From contig NC_079875.1 of the NCBI RefSeq assembly GCF_029227915.1, positions 13,823,001 through 13,887,000 of the forward strand: DNA of 64,000 bases. Direction: 5' to 3'. The notes below the pieces were generated by a model that saw only the letters and a list, made by a program, of their open reading frames with translations, ran no database searches and had not been told where the DNA came from. The position numbers were made by a program, and so were the translations under genes. Positions within the stretch are counted from its first letter, which is position 1. Every line of letters starts with the position of its first letter. Below, one piece after another: positions 1 to 8,545 of the stretch. This stretch comes from Hydractinia symbiolongicarpus. Its lineage: Eukaryota > Cnidaria > Hydrozoa > Anthoathecata > Hydractiniidae.

Positions 1-1181
1 GATACTCTTCGGAAAAAAAGAACTCCCTTTAATACGCTTAAGCAAATACCAAAGCAAATACGCTTAAAATTACACAGTAATTACACAGTATTTTAGAAAT
101 CGAATGGGCTTCAGAAAGTGACGAGTTTGTTTATCAGCTCTCTGAATATGTGACTTCAGCTAGTGCTCTGCCGCTGGGAAAAAGTAAAACTGAAAATGAC
201 AGCATCGATATGCGTTTCGTTGGGACTTATTGCCTCTGTTACGGATAGAATTATAAAAATTTGTTTCCAAGTAGCTAGAAAAACACCATTAAAAGTATTT
301 CCGATACCATTGTGTAAAATAATTATTTTTTTAAAAGTTGCTCTTCATGCACTTAAGTAACAGACAAGTGGATTAACCTCTAAAAACGAATCCTATAGAG
401 GAATTGCAAATGTCTGCAAAGTTCTGCATATAAACCTTCAACTTGACAGACATACATAAGGCAAATTGGTTCTTAACTTAGACAAATCTAAGTTAAGAAA
501 TACAAATTTGTACAGAATGAAGAAGAACTGGATTTGTTTTTTTGTAACTATCAACTTCTTCTTTTAAAAGTAAGTCGGCATCATTGTGAAGATGGATGAA
601 ACTTTTCGTCTAAACAGTTGTAAAGATTTCAAAATTTTGACTTTTTGGCCGGTTAAAAAATTTTGATGGTAATAAGAGCGAAGTGAGGATATGTATTTCT
701 GTTTTTAAAAATCCTAGGACTTAAATGACTTTCTTTTTTTAAAATTTCACAATTTTTATCCCGTTTAGACCATAAATGAATAATTTGAATTTCAGACGAT
801 AACAGGTAAAGTTTGTTATATTCGCCAAGAAAGCTATTTAAATTCTGTAATGAGTGAAACAACATAGAGAGCTATGTTCGAAGCGTTTGCATGGCAATGG
901 TATCTGCTGCCATTGTCTAAGTACCGTACTGAATTGCAAAAAGCACAGCAGTACATGACTTTCTTATTCAAGCAGAGAATATTTACCTCAATGTTAAAAA
1001 AACACAGAAATGCAAGTGATGCAATATTGAAACAAAAGTTTGCCTTTGGACCCAACCTCAAAATCAATAAAATCAAATTTTTGATTTAATGCGTCAGGAG
1101 AACAGTACAAATTTGCCGTGTGTGATAATGCAGCGTTTTCGAATTTAAATCGTTCCTAGCGTGAAAGATATAAAAATCGAT
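1..1181. other. AT-rich stretch, no recognised gene
   Basis: No open frame here has a domain I recognise. The longest plus-strand frame (874-1089) encodes about 71 residues with no convincing family signature and no clear splice context, so it is not called as a gene. The stretch ends at the left TTAA border of a TIR element. Confidence 0.4.
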
Positions 1182-2003
1182 TTAAGGTGGCACTAACCCT
1201 TTTGAAAATCCGAAATTTTTAATAATTAGTTACGAAAGATTGTTTATAGACTATATGTTTATTTTCTTTCTGATATAACACACTTGTCACAATTTTATGG
1301 CTAAAATACTATTATCTTTCACCAAAAATATTCAGCCTCAACTATCCCTCATTAAAATAAAATTCATGAATAATTAATTAGTTCTGCCGAATATGGTTTA
1401 AGTCTACGCGCTTGCGAAATTGTACAGAAAGAAATGACGTAATTATTAAAGAGAAACGTTAATAACAACAAGCAAGATCTTCATTATGCTACACTGCACG
1501 AGCTTTAACTTTCAATATCATTTTCGTTTTACTTTAAAATTTTCAGACATGCTTGGTGAACCTTGCAGCCTTGATACGGTGTGTGGAAATCTTTTTATTC
1601 ATAATACTTTTCTTTTAACAGTGTTCGATGCAGCAGGGGATGCTAACAAAGAAACTTTTGAAAAAAACAAAAGGCTATTGTTAAAAAAATAAGAAATAAC
1701 AAAATAAATGCGCACACCGTTTTAACAGGGTCAACCCAATGTTCATTTAAAATCAGAAGCTGATGAAAAATAACGAGATTGTAAAAAGTTGGAGCTCGTA
1801 GAAGCCGATTTTTTTCTTGTTTATAATACATTTTTAAATAGAAATTTCTGCTTACTCAGCAATTTTAGTGTTAAGTTAAAATCATTTTATTATATATTAA
1901 GGCCTATATTTATAGGAAATAGTAAAAATAAATGCTATAAATAAAACACTGAGTAAATAATTCAGCTATTTGGACAGCTAAAAAAGGGTTACTGCCACCT
2001 TAA
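1182..2003. mobile_element. Non-autonomous TIR element (MITE-like) with TTAA ends
   Basis: The left end reads TTAA then GGTGGCACTAACCCTTTT (1182-1203). The right end (1982-2003) is its reverse complement with one mismatch in 22 bases and also finishes in TTAA. A TTAA target duplication is the piggyBac hallmark, so a piggyBac-like non-autonomous element is the best guess. No transposase was found inside; the frames at 1486-1692 and 1643-1831 look like chance ORFs. Because TTAA is part of the match, it could also belong to the TIR rather than being a target duplication. Confidence 0.65.
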
Positions 2004-2774
2004 GTTTGTTTACATTTAGGTTTATTGTAACGACATCAACACTGAATCACCCACTTCGTGCAGTTAAAAACAGTAACAGCGAAAAAATTGTTTTTTACAA
2101 TTTCTCTCCGATATACACGCTGTGTTTTATAAGAATAGTGTGTTTTCGTTTCAGCCTCAATGTTCTTAACTTCCTTGACAAATACTATCTATATTATAAT
2201 ACGTGTGCGTCAAGAAATTAAATTATTTCCCTAAGTAATTTAATTATTTTAATTTACCAATCTTAATAAAAAAATAAATAAGTGATTAAAAGTAATTACA
2301 TACGCCATTTTTAATAATAATTACCTCCGTGATCTCAATCGCTAATTTCCCTCGGAAGCCCCAGAAAACAAATAGGACAGTTTTACTGACAGTTTTATTA
2401 CTTTGCTTTGACCCCTCGCACGTAGTATACCAATCAAAACGCCTAATTCTTTGAAACACCAATCCACGATTTTCGCGGCCGGACGATGCCAACGAAGGAA
2501 CATGATGACGAAGGCCATTTTGGTTTTGAAAGTGGTCGTGGACAGTGCTGGGTTTAAAGGTCTATTTGACCTTTTTATCTTCTAAAAGCTATTTATATTG
2601 TGATATTCTGTATAGAAACTATCAAAGTTTTCTTCCCAATGTCAATAATTAATCAAATATCACTGATTTTAAATATTTCTGGTTCGAATCTTTCTAGAAA
2701 TGTTTGTACTGACATGATGTTATTAAGTCAATTCATTTGGTAATTATATATATATAATCGTCAATAAGGCCCGT
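2004..2774. other. Intergenic, nothing recognised
   Basis: AT-rich sequence with no coding signal. It contains a short (TA)n run near 2746-2757. It borders the TIR element on the left and a diverged repeat block on the right. Confidence 0.35.
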
Positions 2775-3690
2775 GGGAAAATCGACTTAGGCAGGACTAC
2801 ATCGGAAAAGAGAACCGTAACTTCTATTTTCATGACGACTGCCAGGACCCGTCAATACACATTTCTTTTCCCCGAAATTGGTTTACTCGTTGCCACCAAT
2901 GTATAGATCTCGAAACGCTGATCAAGAAAATGTATAGTATCATGTCCCTTTGTCGAATGGTTAAAGAGATATAAAGGTTTAAAACCAAAAGCACAGAAAA
3001 GTTTTTTTTTTTTAAATTTGTATACTTGTTGCCTTTATCGTATAGATCTTGAAACACTGATCAAAAAATGTATACAGTCATGTATCCTTGACAAACGGTT
3101 GCAGAGATATTGGGGTTTAAAGGTTTTTTGATGACGTCGCCAACCCGTCCATTCCGGAACGGATTCGGAGACCCAGGTTCAGGAAACTTACCCAAATTGA
3201 GCACAGGTGGTCCCTAGTTACCCACGCAGTGAAAAATGACTGCCGTAACCACCTCGTTTCCAAGTTATGTGGCATCAAAGTTTCAAATGCACTATAATGG
3301 CTTCATTAATTTAATATAAGATATTGACGTTAGAGTAGTGCTATTGACGTCTCGCCGTAACGTCAGAAAATTTAACATATGCGACATAACTTTTTCGGCA
3401 ACATCAAAGCAAAGTGAACACACCCACTTTGTGTGGTACAGACACACAGGCAGACACAATCTCCGTATTATTATATAAGACTAGTAGACAAGGCTGGTGA
3501 AAAAACTCCACTTATACAGAGTAACAATGGAAAAGAGAACCGTGAGTTGAATTTTGATGTCGTCCGCAAAGTCTCACAAACGTACAAAAAACAGATTATT
3601 TAGAAATTTGGTTTAGCCCGTGCCTCTATCTGTAGAGCTTCAAACACTGATAGAGAAAATGTATAGGATCATGACGTTAACAAAACTACT
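2775..3690 (+). repeat. Diverged repeat block with 100-150 bp subunits
   Basis: At least three subunits share the core 'tatagatcttgaaacactga tcaa', followed by an 'aaaatgtata..atcatg' segment and a 'gagatat..ggtttaaaggtt' segment. They lie near 2905-2990, 3030-3130 and 3620-3675. The block also contains a segment around 3120-3170 ('gatgacgtc', 'aacccgtcc', 'ggattcgg') that recurs in inverted orientation at 7736-7790. No protein is encoded. This is probably a non-coding part of a transposable element family. Confidence 0.5.
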
Positions 3691-3720
3691 TATCTACATA
3701 CTACATATCCATTATTCGCG

Positions 3721-4488
3721 ATGTGGACCGAAAGTTTATTACATCCATATAGAAAGCCTACTTTTAGCGGAGTGTACACGCACTTCGATAGTTTTATTCC
3801 TGAAAGCTATAAATTCGGCTTAATTTATGCTTTGCTTCATTGTTGTTTTAAAATTTGTCCAAGTTATTCAATTTTCCATCATAAGGTTATTAGAATCAAA
3901 GATATCGTTATTCGAAATGGTTATCCTGAACTATTTATTGACAAGGTCATAAAACACTTTTTTTCAATATCTCGCAAAACCAAAGAAGTCACATACACAC
4001 CTGAGAAGAAAAACATTGTTCTTCCTTTTTTAGGTAAAACATCTTTACAAACGAAACGAAGTTAGAAAAACTTTTTGTATTGTTGTAAACTTTCTGTTGT
4101 TTTCAGAACTCGCACTCGCTTATCTAACTTCTTCAGATTTAAAGACCTGTTGCCCAAAGAATTAAAGTCCAGTGTCATTTACAAATATAAGTGCAGTGGC
4201 TGCAACGCCACTTACATAGGTGAGACGTCGCGTCATCTTAAGGTTCGGGCAAGCGAGCACGTCGGAGTGTTTCCCTTAACAGGTAAGAAATCAACTTCAT
4301 CTAATTGCACGGCAATTAAAGATTATCTTAAAGCCTGTCACACCACATCATCTCTTGACGATTTTAGTATACTCTCTAGGGGTAGCAACCGGTATTTGCT
4401 AGAGATTAGGGAGAGTTTGTTCATAATGCGGGATAGTCCCCAGTTGAATAACAACATTAGATCTGCTCCATTGTATTTATACAATTAG
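3721..4488 (+). pseudogene. Penelope-like retroelement, 5'-truncated: RT tail plus GIY-YIG endonuclease
   Basis: Penelope-like elements encode one protein in which a reverse transcriptase is followed by a GIY-YIG nuclease. Here only the end of the RT remains, with YRKPTFSGVYTHFDSF near its start (about 3745-3800). A linker follows, then a GIY-YIG module with the SRLSNFFRFKD-type lead-in and the cysteine-rich YKCSGCNATYIGETSRHLKVR segment (about 4180-4245). The two open segments (3721-4065 and 4075-4488) are in the same frame and are split by a single TAG at 4063-4065. The upstream RT palm motifs are missing, so this is a dead, 5'-truncated copy. A hammerhead-like motif lies just downstream at 4559-4594, as expected for the terminal repeats of this class. 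Confidence 0.8.
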
Positions 4489-4558
4489 TGTTTAATCTGT
4501 AACTGTGGTTACTGTTAAACTTGTATATATTTAGTAGAACATAGTACGTTTTTGATTG

Positions 4559-4594
4559 CTTGAAAATGAGTGTGATTGAACACCCGAACGTCGC
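4559..4594 (+). ncRNA. Degenerate hammerhead-ribozyme-like motif (Penelope 3' region)
   Basis: The sequence runs TTGAAAATGA, a small GTGT/ACAC stem with loop, then CCGAACGTCGC. This resembles the CUGAUGA - stem II - GAAAC - GUC order of hammerhead ribozymes found in Penelope-like terminal repeats. Both conserved boxes are altered (CTGAAAATGA-like, and GAAC instead of GAAAC), so cleavage activity is unlikely. It lies 70 bases after the stop of the plus-strand Penelope pseudogene and in the same orientation. Confidence 0.4.
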
Positions 4595-4748
4595 AAATAA
4601 TGTAGTTTTTTGTTGTCAATTTACTAGTGCGATGATTCTTCATCATTGTATTTGTTAACAAAACTACAAGATATGCAGTTTTGTTACAAAAAAACTTGGA
4701 ATTGCTTAGAAAACAACAACAATAAGATCATTCACAACACACAAAAAC

Positions 4749-4830
4749 AGGTCACTCATCAGCTGAATTTATATGTTTACAAAGGTTTAGTAACCTTTGT
4801 AAACATATAAATTCAGCTGATGAGTGACCT
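4749..4830. repeat. Perfect 39-bp palindrome with 4-base spacer
   Basis: The arms at 4749-4787 and 4792-4830 are exact reverse complements around the spacer TAGT. Each arm includes CTGATGAGTGACC when read outward. No ORF and no flanking TIR element explain it. It sits downstream of the Penelope-like pseudogene. Confidence 0.9.
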
Positions 4831-4896
4831 AAGTGTCTTATTTTTATTCCAATGTCTAGTCAGAGTATTAAAAGTTAAAGGTATTCAATGAAAATC

Positions 4897-5166
4897 ACTG
4901 CGAACTTATTATTGCTAATAACTTTCGTAAGACTGCACTGTCTGAATATTTTCCTTAGTATTAAGGAGGATTAAATTGCTATTATTACCCCAAAAAGGTA
5001 TACAAATGACGGTAGAAACGCGGAAAAAAACACTGCGATCTAATTATTACTAATTAGTTTAGGAAATATGCAGTGTCTGATTTTTTTCTTTAGTATTAAG
5101 GAGATTTAAATTGCCATTATTTCCCCAAAAAGGTATAGAAATGACGGTAAAAAAGAGAAAAAAAAC
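4897..5166. repeat. Tandem duplication, two diverged 135-bp copies
   Basis: Copy one (4897-5031) and copy two (5032-5166) both start ACTGCGA. Both carry 'tttagtattaaggag', 'ccccaaaaaggtata' and 'aaatgacggta' in the same order and end in an A-rich run plus AAAAAC. They have diverged by substitutions and small indels. Non-coding. Confidence 0.8.
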
Positions 5167-5494
5167 AAGTTAAAGTTGCTGTGCATATTAACAATCGCAA
5201 TGGAGAAACGATGTTTTTGTGCAGAAACAATTCATGAATTATTAATGAAGATTAAAATAACAGACCAATTTGCATATTTTTTCTACACTTTGTAAATATA
5301 GTGCGTATAAAAGTAATTGTTTTAAACCACCTCAAAAACGTCGAACTGACGATGAGCCGAGACGAAATCAAACCATCGCGCTATCGCGATTGAAGATGCA
5401 CCGCGATTTTATTACTACTTCTACATCTAGCTAACCTTGTTAAGCCTATTCAGGTTGGGGAGGGGCTAAAATGCCTATATATTCCTTGTTCCTT

Positions 5495-5745
5495 AAATCT
5501 AATGTAGTTTATAAATTTATTGTGCTAGCTGTAATACTAGTTACATTGGTCAAACGACCAGACATTTTGCTACTAGAGTTAAGGAACATTTAAAGAGTGA
5601 CAAGAGTTCCCATGTCTACAAACATCTTAATAATAATTTGGAGTGCAAATACAGTTGTAATGAATCTTATTTTTTCTATTATAGACTATGCGTCTACCAA
5701 ATAGCAATTAAATGTGAAGGAAGGTTTGTATATAGGTTGGCAACA
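5495..5745 (+). pseudogene. Penelope-like GIY-YIG endonuclease fragment
   Basis: From about 5527 the plus strand reads SCNTSYIGQTTRHFATRVKE, then an HLKSDKSSHVYKHL-type continuation. That is the zinc-ligand plus GIY-YIG segment of a Penelope-like endonuclease, different in sequence from the copy at 3721-4488. The frame is broken just before this segment. No RT domain precedes it, so it is a small relic. Confidence 0.65.
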
Positions 5746-5930
5746 ACCCATTCTTAATAAGCAGATCTGGCAGCTAAGTTGTACTCATCTATCTATTTCG
5801 TTATTATTAATATTTTATTACTATTTTCTTCATTTTATTGAAGATATTATTTCTGTTTGTCTGTCGGTTTGTCAGTATTCATATTACTGTGGAAAGTTTA
5901 TCATTTCTTGAACATGATAGTTTAATAGGC

Positions 5931-5963
5931 GACGTTTCGGGAGATCCTTCTCCCATCATCGGG
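5931..5963 (-). ncRNA. Hammerhead-ribozyme-like motif downstream of minus-strand Penelope element
   Basis: On the minus strand the order is CCGATGAT, a perfect 6-bp stem GGGAGA/TCTCCC with loop AGGA, then CGAAACGTCGC. This matches the hammerhead core CUGAUGA - stem II - GAAAC with one change in the first box (C for U). It lies about 280 bases beyond the 3' end of the minus-strand Penelope ORF (6246-7066) and on the same strand, where such elements keep a terminal-repeat ribozyme. Stems I and III could not be drawn convincingly by eye. Confidence 0.5.
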
Positions 5964-6245
5964 CAAAGTAAAATGATGTTGAGCATGTATTTATATAATT
6001 GTAGAGGATCGAAATTCATAAAAATTAACCAATCAGAAACGAGCTGATAATTACAGCTAATTACGGTAATTAACAGTTTCGGACCTAGATGTAGGTAACT
6101 ACTTCTTCTGTAGGGCTGGTAACCACATCCCAGGAAGTTGATACGAGATGCTGTTTATGTGTTTGTTACGTGCTACACTGTTGATGGTTTCTTCAATCTT
6201 CCTGGCCGTTGTTCTGGATTCTCTGTCAATGATTTTCTTCTCATC

Positions 6246-7066
6246 TCAATTAAACTGATGCCTTCTGCTCCAGCTGTGGTCCGCAATTTCGTTTTTCTTT
6301 ACATCTCCGTTTCTCACTGCGCGCATATGTTCTTGTACTCGTAGCTTAAACTTTCTTTTTGTTTTGCCTATGTACACTGCATCACAATCTTTACAGGGGA
6401 TTTCGTAAACAACATTGCATTGTTCTTCCAGGTTTATTTTGTCTTTTGGTTTAGGCAAAGTGCTTCTTAGGGTGTCTTTAGAGTTAAGAATGCGTTTGAT
6501 CTTGTGTTGCCTTAAAACTCGACGAGGGATCTCGCTAGTACCTGGTACAAAGGGTAGGAATGCTGATGCGATGAAATCCTCTGATGTTTCCTTGTTGTCT
6601 CCGTTGCATCTTCTCTTCATTTTATTTTCTACTTGCGTGATGACTTTATGACTGTATCCATTTGCGATTAATGCATTTCTTACACGTCGAATTTCTTCTT
6701 TCCTCTCCTGTTTGTCACTGACTACGCTGTTGGCACGATTCAGTAATGAAGATATGACACTTTCTTTGCAAGATTTCTGATGGTTTGATTCGAAGTTAAG
6801 GTACTGGTCAGTGTGTGTTGGTTTACGATACACTGAAACTGAAAGGAACCATTCTTGCGTTTGACCAAAGTGTCCAGGAAAGCGATACTTCCATCGTGTT
6901 CAAGCTCAACAGTGAATTTGATTTGTCGATGTAGGCCGTTGATGTGTTCATGGAACTCTTCTAGATGAGATCTTTTGATTATGGCGAATACGTCGTCAAC
7001 AAATCTTTTCCAAATCTTTAGACGTCTGTCTGATGTGACTAATGCTGTTGTCTCGTGTGCTTGCAT
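6246..7066 (-). pseudogene. Penelope-like retroelement: RT C-terminal half plus GIY-YIG endonuclease, frameshifted
   Basis: The upper part (6740-7066) carries the RT catalytic segment KRFVDDVFAII and a following IKFTVELEHDGSIAFLDTLV block. After a frameshift near 6835 the lower part (down to 6246) reads YRKPTHTDQYLNFESNHQKS and continues through a linker. It ends in the GIY-YIG segment CKDCDAVYIGKTKRKFKLRV, followed by EHMRA. The usual order RT then nuclease is kept. Everything upstream of the MQAHETT segment is missing from this strand; a matching piece lies inverted at 7066-7212. Dead copy. Confidence 0.85.
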
Positions 7067-7212
7067 CCAGTACCGGATTTTCTGCGTTTGGTCGAACTTG
7101 TTCTAACCAAAACATGGTATCTGTTTAACAAGAACTTCTACACTCAAACAGACGGAGTTGCCATGGGAGGCCCTGCATCATCAGTAGTCGCAGAAATATA
7201 CATGCAAGCACA
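7066..7212 (+). pseudogene. Inverted Penelope reverse-transcriptase segment
   Basis: The plus strand reads WYLFNKNFYTQTDGVAMGGP, then ASSVVAEIYMQA. That is the RT motif lying immediately upstream of MQAHETT in a normal element. The minus-strand element next door begins exactly at MQAHETT (7066). Both junctions share the string ATGCAAGCACA, so this looks like a local inversion of about 145 bp within one ancestral Penelope copy. Downstream of 7212 nothing more of the RT was recognised. Confidence 0.75.
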
Positions 7213-7363
7213 GTTGAAAATTCAGTTGAAAATGATTGATGTATTACAAGCAAATCATGTTCTGCAAATTATAAAATGTTTTTTTCACCTCAACATTTGT
7301 TGTTGATATGTGGTCTAGCCTCTAAAAAAATTTTTAGATGTCTATTTGCAAGGGAACCTATTC

Positions 7364-7606
7364 TCAATTTTTTGAAATATTCAGACAATCGTGTGCATCA
7401 TATGTTCCCAACATATGATGCACACGATTTGTTTTAAAAAAACCCTCCCCCCATTTCTCAATGTTGGAGAGCCAGGGTAGACCGTAACGATATTTCAACA
7501 TTGATAAAGGCGGGAGGGGGTCAATAAAATGTATGGGGGGGTTAGTTTTTGTAAAAAAGGTAATTACTCTCGTGGCATGTTTTTGTTGCCGATAGAGAGA
7601 CTCCAA
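7364..7606 (-). pseudogene. LINE ORF2 C-terminal fragment (tentative)
   Basis: The open minus-strand frame includes SLYRQQKHATRVITF near its start, then a proline-rich IHFIDPLPPLSMLKYRYG stretch. This resembles the region just after the palm/thumb of non-LTR reverse transcriptases. No catalytic motif is present. The last part of the frame runs through a 20-bp palindrome and is not expected to be genuine coding sequence. Confidence 0.35.
7386..7428. repeat. Perfect 20-bp palindrome
   Basis: Arms AATCGTGTGCATCATATGTT (7386-7405) and its exact reverse complement (7409-7428) surround CCC. It lies inside the decayed LINE fragment. Its origin could be a snap-back duplication. Confidence 0.85.
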
Positions 7607-7735
7607 TTTAGTTTTGTGAGTACTACTCCAAACTATGTTTCCAATACATGACTAGTCCTATAGAGAATACCAAAAGATTCAGAAATTTTTGAGTTAACGA
7701 TAGTGATATGTTTATCCCAGTTTACATTCTCTCGA

Positions 7736-8310
7736 ATCCATTTCGGAAGGGACGGGTTGATGACGTCATCAAAAAACCTTCAAACTCTAATATCTCACCA
7801 ACCGTTTGTCAAAAGTACATGATCAGCGTTTCAAGATCTATACGAGGAAGGCAAGAGGTATATAAATTTCTATAATAAAATTTTTGTGTTTTCACGGGCC
7901 TTTGTTGACGTCAGCATAATTTTTAAACCCTTATATCTCCTTTTGCATTCGTCGAAAACATATCATCCTATACATTATTTTGATCAACGTTTTAACCTCT
8001 ACACATCACAATAAAAAAATAAAATAAATTTCTCTAATTTTTTTTGGGATCTTCACTGCTGTCGTCAGCAAAACATCTGAAACAACCTATTTTTAAACCC
8101 TTATATCTCATTAACCATTCATCAAAAGCACGTGACTACATACATTTTCTTGATCAGCGCTTTAGGATCTACACAATAGGTAACGTAAAAACAAGGTTCT
8201 AATTTTTTTGCGGATGGGTTGCTGATGTTATCAAAATTCATACGACGCTTATTTTTCAATTATATCCTGCCTCAGTGGATTTTTCCACTGGTTTTATCGA
8301 CTAGTTATTA
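7736..8310 (-). repeat. Diverged repeat block, inverted relative to 2775-3690
   Basis: Three degenerate subunits (about 7775-7850, 7905-8015 and 8090-8215) share 'cccttatatctc', 'caaaa..catgat', 'tgatcagcg..t..agatct'. They are reverse-complement relatives of the block at 2775-3690. The segment 'ggacgggttgatgacgtcat' (7750-7770) mirrors 3123-3150. The block ends near an (ATT)n microsatellite at 8305-8325. No coding sequence. Confidence 0.5.
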
Positions 8311-8401
8311 TTATTATTATTATTAAGCATAAATTTGGGTTCCATATTATACAATGGTTCTTCGCCCTAAAGTCAAAAAAAGAAATAAAAAGAAATAATG
8401 G

Positions 8402-8537
8402 CTTATTAACCGTTTAGCCGGTCTATACGGCAAAATATAGACCGAGGTCATGACGTCATGGACCGAGCGCAGTGAGGTCCATGCGAGTGACAGAGGTCTA
8501 TATTTTCCCGTATAGACAGGCTAATAAGGTTAATAAG
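8402..8537. mobile_element. Foldback element / long inverted repeat
   Basis: The arms 8402-8443 and 8495-8537 start CTTATTAACC and end AATATAGACC when read inward, and match over about 42 bp with several mismatches. The loop of about 50 bp contains TGACGTCA and CCGAGCGCAGTGAGG. It abuts, on its right, the left terminal 10-mer of the tyrosine-recombinase element. It may be a separate MITE or a foldback element. Confidence 0.6.
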
Positions 8538-8545
8538 TCATTTAC

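Noticed and set aside
5346-5370. CTGACGATGAGCCGAGACGAAAT as a further hammerhead ribozyme
   Set aside because: The bases between the two boxes do not form a stem II, so the resemblance is superficial.
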